From contig CALYCZ020000372.1 in the NCBI GenBank assembly GCA_944470555.2, positions 1-64,000 on the forward strand: a stretch of 64,000 nucleotides of DNA, in the 5' to 3' direction. The stretch comes from Heterobilharzia americana (taxonomy: Eukaryota > Platyhelminthes > Trematoda > Strigeidida > Schistosomatidae). Below the pieces are notes generated by a model. The model was not told the DNA's origin. It was given only the letters and a program-made list of their open reading frames with translations, and did no database searches. The stretch's first letter is position 1, and each line of letters begins with the position of its first letter. Below are positions 47,267 to 61,500 of this stretch, in pieces. The position numbers were made by a program, and so were the translations under genes.

Positions 47267-47762
47267 CCAAAACTATTGGTTTGCTTCGATTCATTGCTCA
47301 TTACTGACATGATTCAAGGTGAGACTCCCCGAACATCACATCTGATGGGATGGTGTGACCTGTGGAGGGAACCAAATAGGGTATGATGACAAACACTCAT
47401 TGATGCCAATAAGTGATGGTCTCGCTACATCGCGCATAGCTAGGAGTATTGAAATCTGGATCATTGGATTCCGAGTCAGGGACTGAATAACAATGCACTT
47501 GTTAGGAAACCTGAAAATTTTTAGTTCGCCCCATGGTGTAGTTTTGCGTTAACACTGCCTAGGAGTCTCTTACTAGGAGGATAAACAGCTGTTCACCTGA
47601 TATCACTTGGTAACAAAGACCAAGCTAAAACCAACAGATCATAAAAAGAACCTCTGAACTGAATTAATGAGAAAAGCGTTGAAAATTAGGAGATACGAAA
47701 GTGATCATATTATTTGGTGGAAAATCAAGAAGAAGAGTTGAAACCTAAATCCATAATTAATT

Positions 47763-47870
47763 AATGATATCTCAAATTGGTATTCACCCTGAACTGACAT
47801 CCGTTGGAGAAACATTGGAAATGTGGGAGCACTGCACACCTGTGTCATCCAAGTATAAGACTTCTGAGTA
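47763..47870 (-). mobile_element. Sm-alpha 3' part, decayed (left arm of inverted pair)
   Basis: Minus strand: CTCAGAAGTC (expected CTGAGGAGTC), 'ttatacttggatgacacagg' (GAAA changed to GACA), then 'tgcagtgctcccacatttcc'. It faces the plus-strand element ending at 48135. Confidence 0.65.
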
Positions 47871-47939
47871 GTGAAGTTCTATTGAGGAGTAGTGACCGGT
47901 GGGACGAGCTGGGGGGTTGATGTGACACAAGGTGATGAT

Positions 47940-48135
47940 CGCACTATGTTGTGAGTTGACAGAAGTCGTAAATTCGGACCACTGGATCCCGGCCCATTGG
48001 CTGGGTGATAACATGTTGGCCACGATGCCTGAAGGTTCAGGGCTGCATCGTTAGAGCTATGATGGGTGTGCACTGTTGGGGAGTCTCTTGATAGGACGAA
48101 ACACGTGTATAGTGCTCCAATGTTTCCAGTTGGTA
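47940..48135 (+). mobile_element. Sm-alpha-type SINE, decayed (right arm of inverted pair)
   Basis: Plus strand: a tRNA-like head ('cccattggctgggtgataac', then 'gatgcctgaaggttc') with a shortened B-box region. Then a hammerhead with TTGGGGAG for CTGAGGAG but an intact 'ataggacgaaacacgtgt', and the tail 'agtgctccaatgtttccag'. The ribozyme core is broken. Confidence 0.7.
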
Positions 48136-49779
48136 TCAATCAATGATGAATGCAAACATGAAATCAAGACATCTCTACAAACTCTCCCTCCCGCCCCATA
48201 AAATTGCATTCACATCTTATAAAATGTGTTCTAGAGTGAAAAAGATGAAATTGTTGAACAAATAAATGATGACATGAATATATAAACAATCTGAATAGAC
48301 TGAATTTTATTGTATATACAAAGCAGTAGATCAAATTGAAATGATAATTTTAGGTCTAAGAAAAGAAACACCCACATCATGTATTGAGGAGCGCATATCT
48401 TGTTTCTTATTGACTTAAGTACACAATAAATTGTTCCATATCCATGTTTCTTTTTCTTTCTCACAGTCAAATTCACAATGAAACCACTGCATACTCATTA
48501 ATTTGATGGATCATCTCAAATTTATGGCTCAAATTGGGATTGTTCCTAGAAATGTTGGCAATACATGCTGTTTGTATCCAAACATACAGGCTCTCCGATT
48601 AATAGCACCCACTCACCTCATAGAGAAGAGAACCGAAACTGATCTCATATGAAGCGTCAACCTTGAAGACATATTGAATGATTTAATGATGATGAGACCT
48701 TACGCTTTGTGAGCGGCAAAATGAGGATAGTTTCTGTCTGCACAGAGTCATAACTTCAGCTTAATTTATCCGTGTGAATTTGTTTCCAATGGCACTGAAC
48801 CAAACAATCACTACATGCTGTGTGATACCGTGTGACACTGCTTTCAAGCTATCTCATTCGTCGATATCATGTTGTGAATCTAGTTTCACGTGGTCTCTAT
48901 GAACACCAATAACAACTTGTAGATTATTCTCACTTTTATAAGCCTTACTATTGTTCGGTGTTTGATATCCTATGTACGTTTACTGATTGTGTAACTAATT
49001 AATTGAAGTGTAGAGGCCTAATCACAGGTGCCTGGTTAAAGCTTAAACTAGGTGATCAAGCCTGTCTTATTATTCACTATTGTTATATAGCGAAAGGGTT
49101 AGTATGTAATATTTTTAGCCAGCAACAGTTGAATAACTGCATCCTGGTAGACTGTGTATGGTGTACCAATGTATCCTTTCTCACTTTCCTCAGACTCACA
49201 AACAACAATAACATTCTCATGTTGCCTGTACAAATGGCATGTGTTCGTATAATTTATTATTCAACATTATATTGTTATTATTATTATTATTACTACTTTT
49301 CAGCAATTATTCAACAGAATACATTGAAATACACACTGAGAAGTAGAAAAAATTAAAATTCTCATATTAGGTACATTAACTGCAATAGGATTGATAGGAA
49401 ATTTTGAAAGTTTACCACTCTACCATATTCAAATTGAACAAGTAGAAGTATGAACAATATTCTGAAGTGTTACAACTAAACGACCATATTGACTCAATAC
49501 ACAGAAACTGTGGGGATGATGGATCATATGAATAAATAGGTAACCAAGTATGATGTCAACAGCCATTTCTTATACACTGACAATTAATTAACTAATTAAT
49601 TGATTAATTTAATTGAAAATAGTTACAGAAACTAAATGGTTTGTAGAAGATTTGGTCACTGATAGGTGGACGACACAAACATCCAACCTTTAATGCTCAT
49701 CATTAGTCAAAATCCTTCGATGAAGTTCACATTGTAATCAACAACAACAACGACAACAGTGCTACAGTGTACTGTAATG
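48136..49779. other. Non-coding DNA present only in copy 2
   Basis: No recognisable gene. A 117-codon frame at 49003-49356 has a poly-Tyr run from a TTA microsatellite and no domain. Confidence 0.45.
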
Positions 49780-50830
49780 TTGGCTTTAGATGTTAGAATT
49801 GAATGAGCAGAAAGCTCTACTCAACCACGGTTTCCTGCTTGTTGCTACTCATCAGGAAGGTGTATCTGTAACTGTAAGGAAACTACTGATTGATTACCGT
49901 GTTGATGAATTGACAGTGCCTCCTTTGTGCACAACTGTCGAAGGCGTACTCCTTCTCAACTATTCCATCTGACACGATAAATGATATTGAAGGACGATTC
50001 CGACTGGTCTAACTTTATGTCCAGAGTTGACCAAATGTTCAACAATTCAACTGTTAATTGACTAACATTCTCCCCTCGACAACCATACAGGCAGCATAGT
50101 GCTCTGAGATACGTTTGGGAAGTGTGCGCTCTGTGCGGCCTATATAGCTAGCTAGCTCCATAGGAGCAAGTGAATTTGTAGACACACATCGAGGTGGCCC
50201 AAAGTGGCAACTTGTTTTTAACACACTCCAGAATGAGACGTTGACTAGAGAAGCTGATGTGCAGTTTTGCAGAGAAGAATGTCTTCTTCAGTGATCTGGA
50301 CAGCCGATTCTTCAGGCTCTCTGTTGCCGTATCACCTTTGAAAACAACGTGCATAAACAAGGTCTTCTTAGCAACTGTGAGTACTCGCTCCGTATTCTGA
50401 TTTACTTTCAACTTCTTATCCATAAATCTGGATGCATATCCATTTTGCATGAGGATCCTCCATAGTTTATCTAATTCTTCGTCAATAGTATCACTCGTGC
50501 AGATCCTGCTGATTATTGAAGATAAAGAATGGATTAGTTCCTCTTTCTGCTGAGATGCATCCAGTTATGGAAATTCAAATATTGTCCGTTCCATATAGCC
50601 CTCCTATAAATTGATCGCTGAAGAGAACCATCTGGTCTCCGTTTCAATAAAACATCGAGAAAATGCAATTCTGAGGTCTCTTCAAATTCTCATGTGAAGC
50701 TGATCAATGGGCGACAATCATTGAACCTTTTAACTACAGTCTCAATATCTGTATTTTCATCGATTATGATATTTCTGCTGTCTTAGTTTGTTACGCAACT
50801 ACTTTGCATTCTTGATTCCGGCTTTTTTGC
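49780..50830 (-). pseudogene. Penelope-like element: RT thumb, linker and GIY-YIG endonuclease, decayed
   Basis: Minus strand, in order: RFNDCRPLISFT, EETSELHFLDVLLKRRPDGS, YRRAIWNGQYLNFHNW (RT thumb region). Then IDEELDKL and the open frame 50148-50450 with KLKVNQNTERVLTVAKKT and FSSQRLILECVKNKLP, ending CVYKFTCSYGAS. The next bases continue, frameshifted, as YIGRTERTLPKRISEH, which gives a GIY-YIG-type nuclease start. Then come VEHLVNSGHK, GVRLRQLCTKEALSIHQH and a 3' tail. The N-terminal RT domain is missing, and several stops make it inactive. PLEs with GIY-YIG domains are known in schistosomes; the exact subfamily is not assigned. Confidence 0.88.
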
Positions 50831-52496
50831 TAGCACTAAGCTAATGATGTAATTATACTCTATTGTTTTATAATAGACTACTGCCTTATGTTTATGATAC
50901 ATATAAATATGATTAGCGTGTGTTCAATCCTGAGTACATACCAGAATGTTTAGTCAGTGCCTGTTCCATTGAAATCAGGAGGCAAGAATCTGTACATTAT
51001 AGTATTCAATACTTAGATGATGATGAATCAACTCATATGTACTAAGACTTTCAACCTCAGCTGTTCCATCTACACTTTTCAATTATACATCTTCATGCAG
51101 TAAAATAAAAAGCCACCACGTTTGTCCATATTCCCAGACCAGTAATAAACAAATTCGTATTGTCCATCTATGCCTCACTTTCAACATCCTTTAGCTCATT
51201 AATTGACGAAGATAATTTTTAACCAATAGGTGACGGGTTACAACTTACCTTCAAATAGCCAATCAGTACCGTTAGCCTCATATAATAGATGTGCCTCAAT
51301 GTCTACTGCATGAATGTGCACAAGATTGCTCAATGCGTTTCGATTCGATTCGATTCGGTTCGGTTGGACCATTGTAAACTTCAAGTCCATTCATTATTGC
51401 CTACACATATTGGCTGGTCGATGGTTGTAGTCTACTCAAACTACACTGACTACATTACTCACTTTGTGAAAACCAAGCAATGTCAAGAAGGCAGCGTTGA
51501 ATGCTTTACAAGATTTCAACTACCTACCATTCTAGTATGATCAGTCATCGTCATCATCATCATCGTTAGATAACTAAGACATCAGTTACATGTTTATCCA
51601 GGATAAGTAACATTCTCAGTCAGTCATTACACCTTCTCATCAAAGAGAATAACAGGTGTAAGAAATAGGCCATAAAATCTATGCTTCATCTTACCCTACA
51701 TCTTTCTACTACAATATCAAAAACGTTTTATCAAGAAATGGTGGAATGTCTTCGAATCTGACACTATTGAAAAGAAAGTATTGAACTACTCTGAAAATGA
51801 GCTAGCTATTGCTTTGAATTTCATGATGGAGAAACACTAATCCAATTTTTTCTTCACTTACATCAGGAAGATTTTAGCATGTTTACAATCCACTTGAGTG
51901 ATGAAGTTAATTTCCAGTTATCTCTTCATCTCAGCTTGACCAGAGTATACAGGCTTCACATAGTTGAAAACAAACTATCAGTCAACTGGTCATAGTTCTT
52001 CTAAGAAATAAATGGCTACAAATTTCCAATCATTCATCAAGCTACTAACTAAACAAAGTCAGTAGATGGAGTTGACAAACTGTGATGAGGATTCACAATG
52101 AGGATAGTTTGACACAGTTCAAAAATGTACAATTAACACTGATGCTATTGACGCGATTTAGATTGACAAAGAATTGCAAACACGATAACCACCTGTAAGA
52201 GTTATGAAGTGAACTATAAACTCAGTTCGACTTGTTATTCAGTAAATAATACAATCTATTTGACTGTGAAATGAAGCAGAATGTTTATAGTTGAGGAGGA
52301 TGATTTTAGTCGTGCTGTTTTCTCTCAACCAGATGGCTTAGTCATGAAGCTTTTATCGTCATTCTAGACAAGAGAGACTGCAGAAAGAAGTCGGTTGTGA
52401 TATTTTCTTCACAAGTGGCTTAGTAACTTTTCCTGACTTTTCCTGACTTGAGTGTGATTGGTTGTTTCTGTTAGACCTTATAACTCTCCTCATACG
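50831..52496. other. Non-coding DNA present only in copy 2
   Basis: No supported gene. A small 'gattc' tandem is at 51338-51357. An 83-codon frame at 51289-51540 has no recognisable domain. Confidence 0.45.
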
Positions 52497-53035
52497 ACAG
52501 TGAAAGAGACTACTTCCTTTAGATTTCTCCCGATAATTGTGATTGATGTTTGTTGTTGATGTTGCTATTGTTGGATGGTTATCTTCATCACCTCTGTCTT
52601 CTCTTATTCACCTGAAGGGAGTCCCGTCTTCACTATCTCGCCTCGCCTCACCTCGCCCCTTCTGCCGACGTGTTGGTTTTCGCCTGTAGATCTTCGAGTT
52701 CCTGCAAAAACACATTACACATAAATCATCATCGGCGGCGAAATCCAATCCTTCTTCTGGGGTCCTTTCATCATTCAAGCAGCATATGCCCATCTTCTCA
52801 CAGCTCCTCTCAGTTGTCCGTTGCATGATCCACTCTTGTCCCCTACACTCGACCACAATCAGGAAGATCATCGGTGATAATAGGTGGCAACCTTGTCCTT
52901 CTCCTTCCTTCTTCACTTCAAAAGAATCACTGACCTCAGCTTTCCATTGTGAATCACTTGGCATGTGACTCATCATATAGCTGTTAGGGTAATATAAATC
53001 ATCTCTCAAAGTTGTCAAGCTACCTGGCTGACATG
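52497..53035 (-). pseudogene. RTE-like LINE reverse transcriptase fragment (copy 2, longer)
   Basis: Same fragment as 7377-7830 but running further in the 3' direction, to a GRNLKEVVSF-like segment at about 52500. A 167-codon frame (52608-53111) covers SLTTLRDDLYYPNSY, SQWKAEVSDSFEVKKEG, LLSPMIFLIVVECRG and the damaged box LDFAADDDLCVM. The first third of that frame is not LINE-like. Confidence 0.87.
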
Positions 53036-53919
53036 AATATAGACAACAAACTATAAACAGAGTAAAGCCAAAGTGATACTGATTTACCACATCACCAGTT
53101 AATATACACACGCTAATTTTCCTCTCCTTGTTTAATCGATTTCCCAGTGTTACTCATTTATCTTCTCTCCTTTCTAGCATCATTGGCAAATTGGATACAT
53201 TGAACTGATAGAATATTTCTGTGTCAAGTTTAAATTCACGTCAGATTGTTCACCATCCTTTCCCAATATATTCAAGAGTATTAAAGCAACAACGAATCAA
53301 CAGGTTTCAATGTATATTAATGCAAAACGAGAGGATAGTTTAGCTAAATTCCATATTTGTCTGTTCAATACAGTACATAGTGATAAAGTATTATTAACTA
53401 GATGACGTTTTCAACATAATTCATTCTTGTTATTCATATCAACATAATCACATATCTTCATAGTTTACTCTCTCCCCTATGGTTTTACTGCTTTTTCATT
53501 CTTTCACTTAACTGATGATAGAGAGTAGAGCTGTTGAAATATCTGGATTCAGTGTTGAATCATTCCCTTGATTGTTGTGTGAGTCGTTGAATCAGTAGAT
53601 TAGAATCAAGTGGTGAGCATCTCCCTCCACCAAAACAACATCAATCTTCAGGAGTGTAACTCTCTCTCTCCTACTCTATCTTCTACTGGTATATTATCAC
53701 ATGCATAGACATGACTGAATTCTTCCCTTCTTCTTACTCAACTCATTAGAGTTCCTCAGTTTAGACCAATCTAGGTTCCTTCTTGTTCTTCTGCTAATTT
53801 CATTGACCCCTTTACATGACTTCAACTTATTTATCTGACCTCAACATCACTATCAGGTATCTGGTTAATTAAATTATTCTATCGTGTTCCATCAATATAA
53901 TCAATCTTTTAGACGATAA

Positions 53920-54089
53920 ATTTTGTCTCCTAGTGAATTTCTAGATTTGAATGGCATCCGAATCCCAGAGTTGATAGGAATGCCGCATGGGGTTTCTCAT
54001 GTCCTCTCGGCATCACAACACTTTACAGGCGTCCAATTCCTTCTTACTCTTATCCTAACCGTTGTCCACATAACTACTTTTCGTTTGTG
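53920..54089 (+). CDS. Unrecognised open stretch, possible exon (copy 2)
   Basis: Copy of 8717-8887. The possible donor GT has become CT (ATCCTAACC), which weakens the exon interpretation for this copy. Confidence 0.13.
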
Positions 54090-54525
54090 ATAGTCTGAAT
54101 AGTAATCTAATCAACAACCCTATATATATATATATATAGATTCATATTTCAATGTTTATAACTTCATTAAACTTTTGTACATAGATTGCTACACATAAGT
54201 GAATACCTGGTCGAATGTCTTCTATTCTCTCTATTCCATAGTGATATATTCGGCTTCCGTTTACTTTCCACTACTTTTGTATCCACCTTCATCTTCTTCC
54301 CCATAAGTTTATCTATAAACAGTAGGTTTTGGATATCCCTTCAAGTAACTTTTGTAGTGAGTACAATGAATTCACCTACATGCATCATGGTCGATGTACT
54401 TCTGCGTTGTATTTCTGTGCTCCTGTTCCGAATTTCATCTGATGCTCGCTTTTGCTATTCATTTTTCAGGTTTATTCAACCAGTCTTGCACATCCATATG
54501 GAATCCTAGTAGTCTAATTTGTCAG

Positions 54526-54752
54526 TGTGCACTATGCCATCTAGACCTTATGATGAACGCATAAAGCCTAAGGTCACAGCTCAACTACCTGCCCTAACTT
54601 CAAGAATATTGAAAGATTTAAACAATAGCCGAATATTTCCTACTTTCGAATTGAGCTTGCCTCAGTATGATGAACAATTATGTGCTGGTGTTTATCCCTT
54701 TCATTCTTACTCTAGACGCATCTTTCATGTACTGGGAAGAACGGTGTCTACT
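54526..54752 (+). CDS. Unrecognised open stretch, possible exon (copy 2)
   Basis: Same predicted product as 9324-9550. Confidence 0.2.
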
Positions 54753-54846
54753 GTATAGCTTCATATTGTACATAACAGTCAGTTCACATTACCAAAATAA
54801 TCAAACCTGTAAACTGCTTGCTTCCTTTTCATGTAACACTTATGTT

Positions 54847-54847
<1 letters not shown>

Positions 54848-54907
<60 letters not shown>

Positions 54908-54908
54908 C
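54848..54908. repeat. (TTA)n microsatellite (copy 2)
   Basis: One unit longer than the tract at 9645. Confidence 0.97.
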
Positions 54909-54947
54909 AGATATACTGATCTAACACGGAATTACATTTTACCACAG

Positions 54948-55109
54948 TGCTTGAATTCTTTACACATATCGATGAAACGCTTAGTCTTTCTGTTCTAAGG
55001 CTAGTCAAAACAACTCACATGAATTTCATCCAGCATCGTATTCTTAACACTGAAAGTATCAAAACCCACTTCATTCTTAAATATCTTCGTCGACTTACAC
55101 CAGTACCAA
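54948..55109 (+). CDS. Unrecognised possible exon with good splice sites (copy 2)
   Basis: Same sequence and splice sites as 9743-9904. Confidence 0.28.
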
Positions 55110-58100
55110 GTAAGAGATGAGAATATTAACATTGTGCCTAACAGAAAAACTGTATAAGATTATCACCAAACCGTTTTTGTATTTCAAGTGAAATTCAACA
55201 AGTGAATGGTAGACTGATGAAGAGAATCAACAGCATAGACTATAAAAAATCTTAGTTGAAACATCAAAGAAAATGAGACCATCTGATTTCAATAAATCCA
55301 GAAATGGTTAAATTAACAAAAACATTCAATAAATGAATGGAAAATAGAGTCCTAGTGAGAGGAAAGAAACGATCTGTGAGAAAGTATAGGCGACCGATAT
55401 AACAAAGTGGGTGGTCAATCTCTCAACACAAATTAAATCTAAGAATTTGACAAAGGGTTGAACTTCAATGTTGTACTAAATCATTTGAAATCTGAAGATG
55501 TCAGTACTACTATGAATTAAATGAAAGAGTGAAAAAGTAGTAGAACCATATAAAACTGAAACAAGACATAGGAGTAGTAGACACCTATTTGGTCGTAGTC
55601 AGCAACTTCCCACCCGTGTTCACCCATCACTTCATGAATCAAGCGTGTCACCGTTTACTCTGGTATCCAACACATCAGTGTTCAGCCACTGCGTTGTAAT
55701 CCAGTCATACACATTTTGATTGTTCAGAAATTTCATCACCCAACAGAACCATCATTCAACACCGTTGACAATTATATTCCCTCACTCTCCATTTTTTTTC
55801 ATTCCATACCTCATGACTTCGTATAAGTGCTTCAACAAGGCCATTGGATTATTATTCATTTAACAGGTTTATATATATAGAACTGAATAGTGTCATTTAT
55901 CAGTTCTATTATTCATTTGAAAATGGTGTTCATAGGAAAAGAGGTGTAGAGATGAAACACAACATGCATACAGACTGCTATTCTTCCAGTGCCTTAAAGT
56001 AACATCACTTCACCCTTCACTTTCAAGCTGGTCAATCTACAAACAGCCCACATGCACAGGAGATTATCTCAACTTTCACAGCTACTGTATAATCCAATGT
56101 GAACGTGGTTTAATAAACGGCTTGTTGAATTGTATCTATCCTATGTGTACATCAGATATGATGGATGAAGATGGTAACAAATAATTGACCGAAAAACACT
56201 TATGCAAAACGGATATCCGTTGAAGTTTATAAACCGTTGTAGGAGTCAGGTAGCAAGCAGTAAAGCCAAGTGTTTGTAAACTCCCTGAACAAAAACTTCC
56301 ATATCACTCACTCACTCACTCACTCTATTACATCGATAGGAATTGGATAGAAATTTGGTGATGAAAATTAATATCAGTCATTAACAAAATCTATTTCACA
56401 GTTGATCTCTTGAAAAAACGAAACAAAGCACATCATCCACCACAAACCTAACTACTCTATCATCAACAATTACGTCACATCTCATTGTGTTTATCAGTTT
56501 ACATGTGAGTACAGTGACACACATATATAGGAAAGAGGAGTAATTCAGCCATCTACCTAAATAGCTTGGAAAATGAACGCAGTGTGAAACTTTGATAAGC
56601 GCAGATGCGAGACAATCCTCCTCATCAATAGCCAAACATTATACAGAAATCGGTGATGAAATTATTGTTCAAACAGTTTTCAAAGTTTTATATAGAAACC
56701 AGTCAGTCAGTGACTGGTTAACAGATTGAGTCATTATGCTCAGGCTCCTCGAGGCTTCAATGCTAGTTAAAAAATGTTTCCAATCCAACTTATACATGCT
56801 TTATGTTGGAGTTAGCATCTAGCCTCGATGTTAGTTATATTGGTGGGAGGGAGAAAGGTGAAGCGATACCTCAGATTCTGTGAACACCTTCCAAATCCCC
56901 TCCTTGTATCTCAAGCGAGCAAATGTCTTCAACAGTATAGGGCTGGATACAAAGAATCAATTACATACCTCAAAAGATCGCTCAATCCACATAGTCAACA
57001 AGTATCACATCCATTGCCCCCCCCCCCAACCCCCTTGAATTTTGTATACTATTCCAAATTACAAAGTCGATTGTATAAAGGCTTAACATGAAGATCGGTG
57101 TTTCACATAAAGTCTATGTATCATTATTCATTAATCAGTGAAAACCAGTGTTGCAATTGAAATGATGATATTTCACTGACAGCTAGAGAGATGATGATTT
57201 CCCATCCAACGTTTCGTTATAAGAATTCATTCACGTCATTGCACTCCTCTATCTACGTAAACACCTCCTACACCTACACCTACACCTACACCCATTCCTA
57301 CCGCGAATATCAGATAATAAATTCAACATTCACACTGCCACTACTAATCATCATCTGGTTATCAAATGGATGACAAACACTTGACCTTCTTCAGTGTACC
57401 AAATAGTCTGTCTGCTCAAGTAAGTAAGTAAGTGTGTAAGTAATCAGGATAATGATCACATTTTTGAAGTGTGTAATATGATCAGTCACATTTTTATGAT
57501 GAGATTCACATTTCAATTGAATTTCCAATTTTCGGCTCAAATAACACATAACACCCCCTGTTTTCATGTCACTACAACACCTCTCCCCCTATACCCCTAC
57601 CCGTAACCCACCCTACCCTGTCAACGTCACTATCAGATTACAAATTACACCCACGTTCGCACCACATTACAACATACTGCACTCTACTACATTACTAATT
57701 TCCCTTCCCCCCCCCCCTAGGAAATGCTAAGATGACAGATGACAGTTGAACTCTTTCAATGGTGCACTCTATTCTTTACCGATAGCCCACCGAATGACGA
57801 TGATGATGATGATGTTAATTTTATGTTGTGTCGAAATGGGTACACAGCTGGCTAGCTAGCTAGCTAGCTTCACCCGATCCAGTTGATTGGGATATGTATG
57901 AGATGTTGAAATTATCCTGTCTAACATGCAAACATGTTAAATCTTAAGTGTTTCATTATTTCCTCTCCCCCACCACCCCCCACACACTCTCTCTCCCTCT
58001 TACATATCAGGTCATATTATTCTTATTCAATCGTTGTTTGTGAAACAAAAAAAAGAATGAGACAAAAAAAATATTTATTCTTCATGTGGAAACAATAGCT

Positions 58101-58323
58101 TGAAATGTCAATGTCAATTACAATGCACACACACTACCTGTCATCATATTATCTGTGAATGTTGTTTGCGGTGGGGGTTAGATATCGCATAACACATGTA
58201 AAAGCCACCTGAATCTCTGAAAATTTACGAGCTCATTAACTCACCTGTATCTCTCTTGTTTAGCACCATTCGCTTAATCTTCGCATAGATAACATCATGA
58301 TTAATTGATATATGAGCAATGCT
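55110..58323. other. Non-coding part of block Y'
   Basis: Equivalent to 9905-13091, including the C-rich run (about 57580-57630) and the repeat related to 11650. Microsatellite differences from copy 1 include extra CTACAC units near 57270-57290 and extra AAGT units near 57421. No gene seen. Confidence 0.5.
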
Positions 58324-58752
<429 letters not shown>

Positions 58753-59224
58753 TTCTGTTTAGGCATTAATTTACAATGTATAAGTTAGAATAATGATAAT
58801 GGATAATGGAGTTAAAGGAATTATGATTTTAGTGAAAATTTGAGATGAAAAATTTGATAGTTTGTAAGAAAAATTATCATTGAATAACAGACTGATCTAA
58901 TAACTCAGAGTGATATAACCACCGTACAGCCCGTTTCTCGTATTTTGCATCACCAGCTTTCATCGATGTAATCTAACCAGCAAAATCTACAAACCAGTCT
59001 GAGTGGTTTCCAATTACTTCTATTACTCAGTAGTAGATCCGATTAGTTCATGATTCTTTTGTATCATGTATCAGAGATTACGACCAGTGATTTCAGCTGG
59101 GTAGGAGTAGTTTCCAATCGAAAGCCTTTTGATACCATAATTAGGTGAGAGTTGAGAAACCACTCATCTGTGTGAGAAATGTCATCATCGAGCATACGAT
59201 TTGTAAGTCATTTGCAGACTGATC

Positions 59225-59310
59225 ATTCTGATGAGCAAGAAGCCTTAGAACTGGGTTTCATGCTTGTTGGCACTCATCAGCGACGAGTGTCTACAACATC
59301 GAAAGAATCG
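59225..59310 (-). mobile_element. PLE-tail-like fragment (third copy)
   Basis: Copy of 1655-1740. Confidence 0.4.
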
Positions 59311-59504
59311 ATAATCGAGAAAAGTTTCTTAGCATTTGTATCGAGGCAGCATGAAAATGGTTCTTCTCTAGCAACCAATCAATATATCGAAGCTACACAC
59401 TAGTCGAGTTAGAAGATAAATGGTTTATTAAGTAGCGAATATTTCAAAGTTTACAAAATTGATCAAGTGATTCGATTCTATCTCATTACATAACATGAAA
59501 GCTT

Positions 59505-59765
59505 ATGAACGATAGATGGAGATGGAGATGGAGAAAGACAGCACATTTTTATAAATGGCTAAACACTATGCTAAAACTACATTCACATAAGCCATATTTA
59601 TATACACTTTGTAGAACAATAACCGAAAACATTCAATTACTGATTGTTAATATATTGGAAGATCAATGTGAGCAAATTCATGAATTACCTCATATTCGTT
59701 GTAGCATTCATCAAGCAGTATTGCGTAACTGGCTACCTCTTTCTCACTTCAACATTTCCAGTTAG
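59505..59765 (+). CDS. Unrecognised open frame, possible exon (third copy)
   Basis: Same as 1935-2195 with one residue changed (EQFHELP to EQIHELP) and the frame still open. Confidence 0.22.
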   Translation: MNDRWRWRWRKTAHFYKWLNTMLKLHSHKPYLYTLCRTITENIQLLIVNILEDQCEQIHELPHIRCSIHQAVLRNWLPLSHFNISS

Positions 59766-59974
59766 TTGTTAGGAAACATCTATTTTAGACATATGCAACC
59801 AGAATAACCATTAATACAGTGATGTTATTGTTCATCCAACTAATGAGACAACGTTTGTTTCTACATCAGCAGCCCTGTAGGGAAATTCAAAACCGGATAG
59901 ATGGGAGTTTTAACAGTTTTTCAGCCTTTGGCTTTCAACCCTGATTACAAATTTGAACAGATATTAAACACGTG

Positions 59975-61460
59975 GAGGATTTATTGGGCAGTTTGACAAG
60001 GTAACCCTTCTTACAATCAATGGCCAGGTACCTTCTCTTCCTTCCACACCTTCTGCAATAGTGGTGTGGTGTGAGCATGTTCGCTGTTGTCTCTGCGTCT
60101 GTTCTCAGTGCTTCCGGTGGGATCGTATCTGGTCCTGCTGCTTTCCCACATTTCAGTAGCTTTATGGAGCTCAGGACTTAGGCTACTACTATCAGCTTCC
60201 ATGTATCCAATGAGATCGATTCCCTGTCCTGTCTTCTTTCTTCTTCCTTTCTTATAAGGTTGTGCAGGTTTCTTTCCACATAGCCCTCAAAGACTTCCAG
60301 TGTTCTTCCACACATGTTTCTTCAAGGATGTTCCTCGATATCTTCCACTTTGTCTTGATGGCTGGCTGTCGCGAAGATTTCCTTTGTGGTGTCGTCCTTC
60401 AGTTGAACTGCAATCTATCACCAGCTTCCTTGAAGGCTTTTAACTTGATTTGGAAGGTTCCTTGCACTAGATAGTGAGTGGTGTGAACCTACATCTGCTT
60501 CTCATCTTGTCCTTGTGTCAGGTAGACTTCTTCTCCATTTTTTTGATATTGAGATAAAGTCGATCTGAATTTTAGTGTGTCCCGGTATCTGGTGAAATCC
60601 ATGTCGCTCGCTCTGTGAATATCCTTGTGCTTGAACACACTGCCTGACTCCAATCATTAAATCGTTGAATGCACAGAATTCTGCAAAATGTTCTCCATTC
60701 TGGTTCATCACCTCAACGAGCGCTTCTAAACCCATGATGGATGAGTTCCCTTCCTGTGTTGTCCCCTCCCAGTTTGGCATTTATGTCGCCAAGTGTGGTA
60801 GGGTCTTGTCCAGTGTTGATTGAAGTTGTCTGTAGAATTCCTCCTTTTCCTCTTGCTCTGCATTATTTGTAGGTGCGTGGAGTAGCATTGTATGATTGTG
60901 AACTTCCTTCCTTCCTTTTGAGTTGAACCTTGCTGTCGTGATCCTGCAGGAGGAGATTGGTTCCCACTGCATGAGAGAGAGCCTTCGAAGCTGTTAGGGG
61001 CATCATGATAGCCACTCCAAAACTCAGTGTGCTCGTGGTTGTTGTCTGGGTGATAATATCGGAGTAGATTATTGATTCTCCAGTTGACAGTTTGGAGAGT
61101 CCACTCCCATTCCATCTGCTTTCGCAAATTCCAGGCACTTCGATGTGATAACTCTTCATCTCGTTCGCAATCTGGGCTGCCTTACTGGGTTCAAACATAC
61201 TGTGGACATTCCATGTCCCCACGTTTACTTTCGCTTTCATCGCGAGAGAAGACAAATCGGTCAATTGGCTTCGCGAAGGCTTTCACAAACTTGCATCATT
61301 TCACCTCTCCGATTCCAGTGAAGAATAATTTTGTTATTATTTTTTATATTTCGTCTGTGCTTTGAAGTTTGTTTAGCGGTTAGATTTGTTTTACGGGGTA
61401 TGGTTGCTAGCCCTATGCCCAACCTTCTCTCTTCACCCAGGCTTAGGACCGGCTACTAAC
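59975..61460 (-). pseudogene. RTE-like LINE endonuclease fragment (third copy)
   Basis: Copy of 2405-3890 with additional substitutions, such as NEMKSYHIEV for NEMKRYHIEV and a stop near 60180 in the RT start. It decays further but has the same end points, so the truncation predates all three copies. Confidence 0.9.
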
Positions 61461-61500
61461 TAGTGAATTAGTTAAACAGGTTAGGTTCAATAAAATCATA

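Noticed and set aside
49003..49356. 117-codon open frame
   Set aside because: The poly-Tyr run comes from a TTA tract and the rest has no recognisable feature.
51289..51540. 83-codon open frame
   Set aside because: It begins near a GATTC tandem and shows no domain; length is within chance for this base composition.
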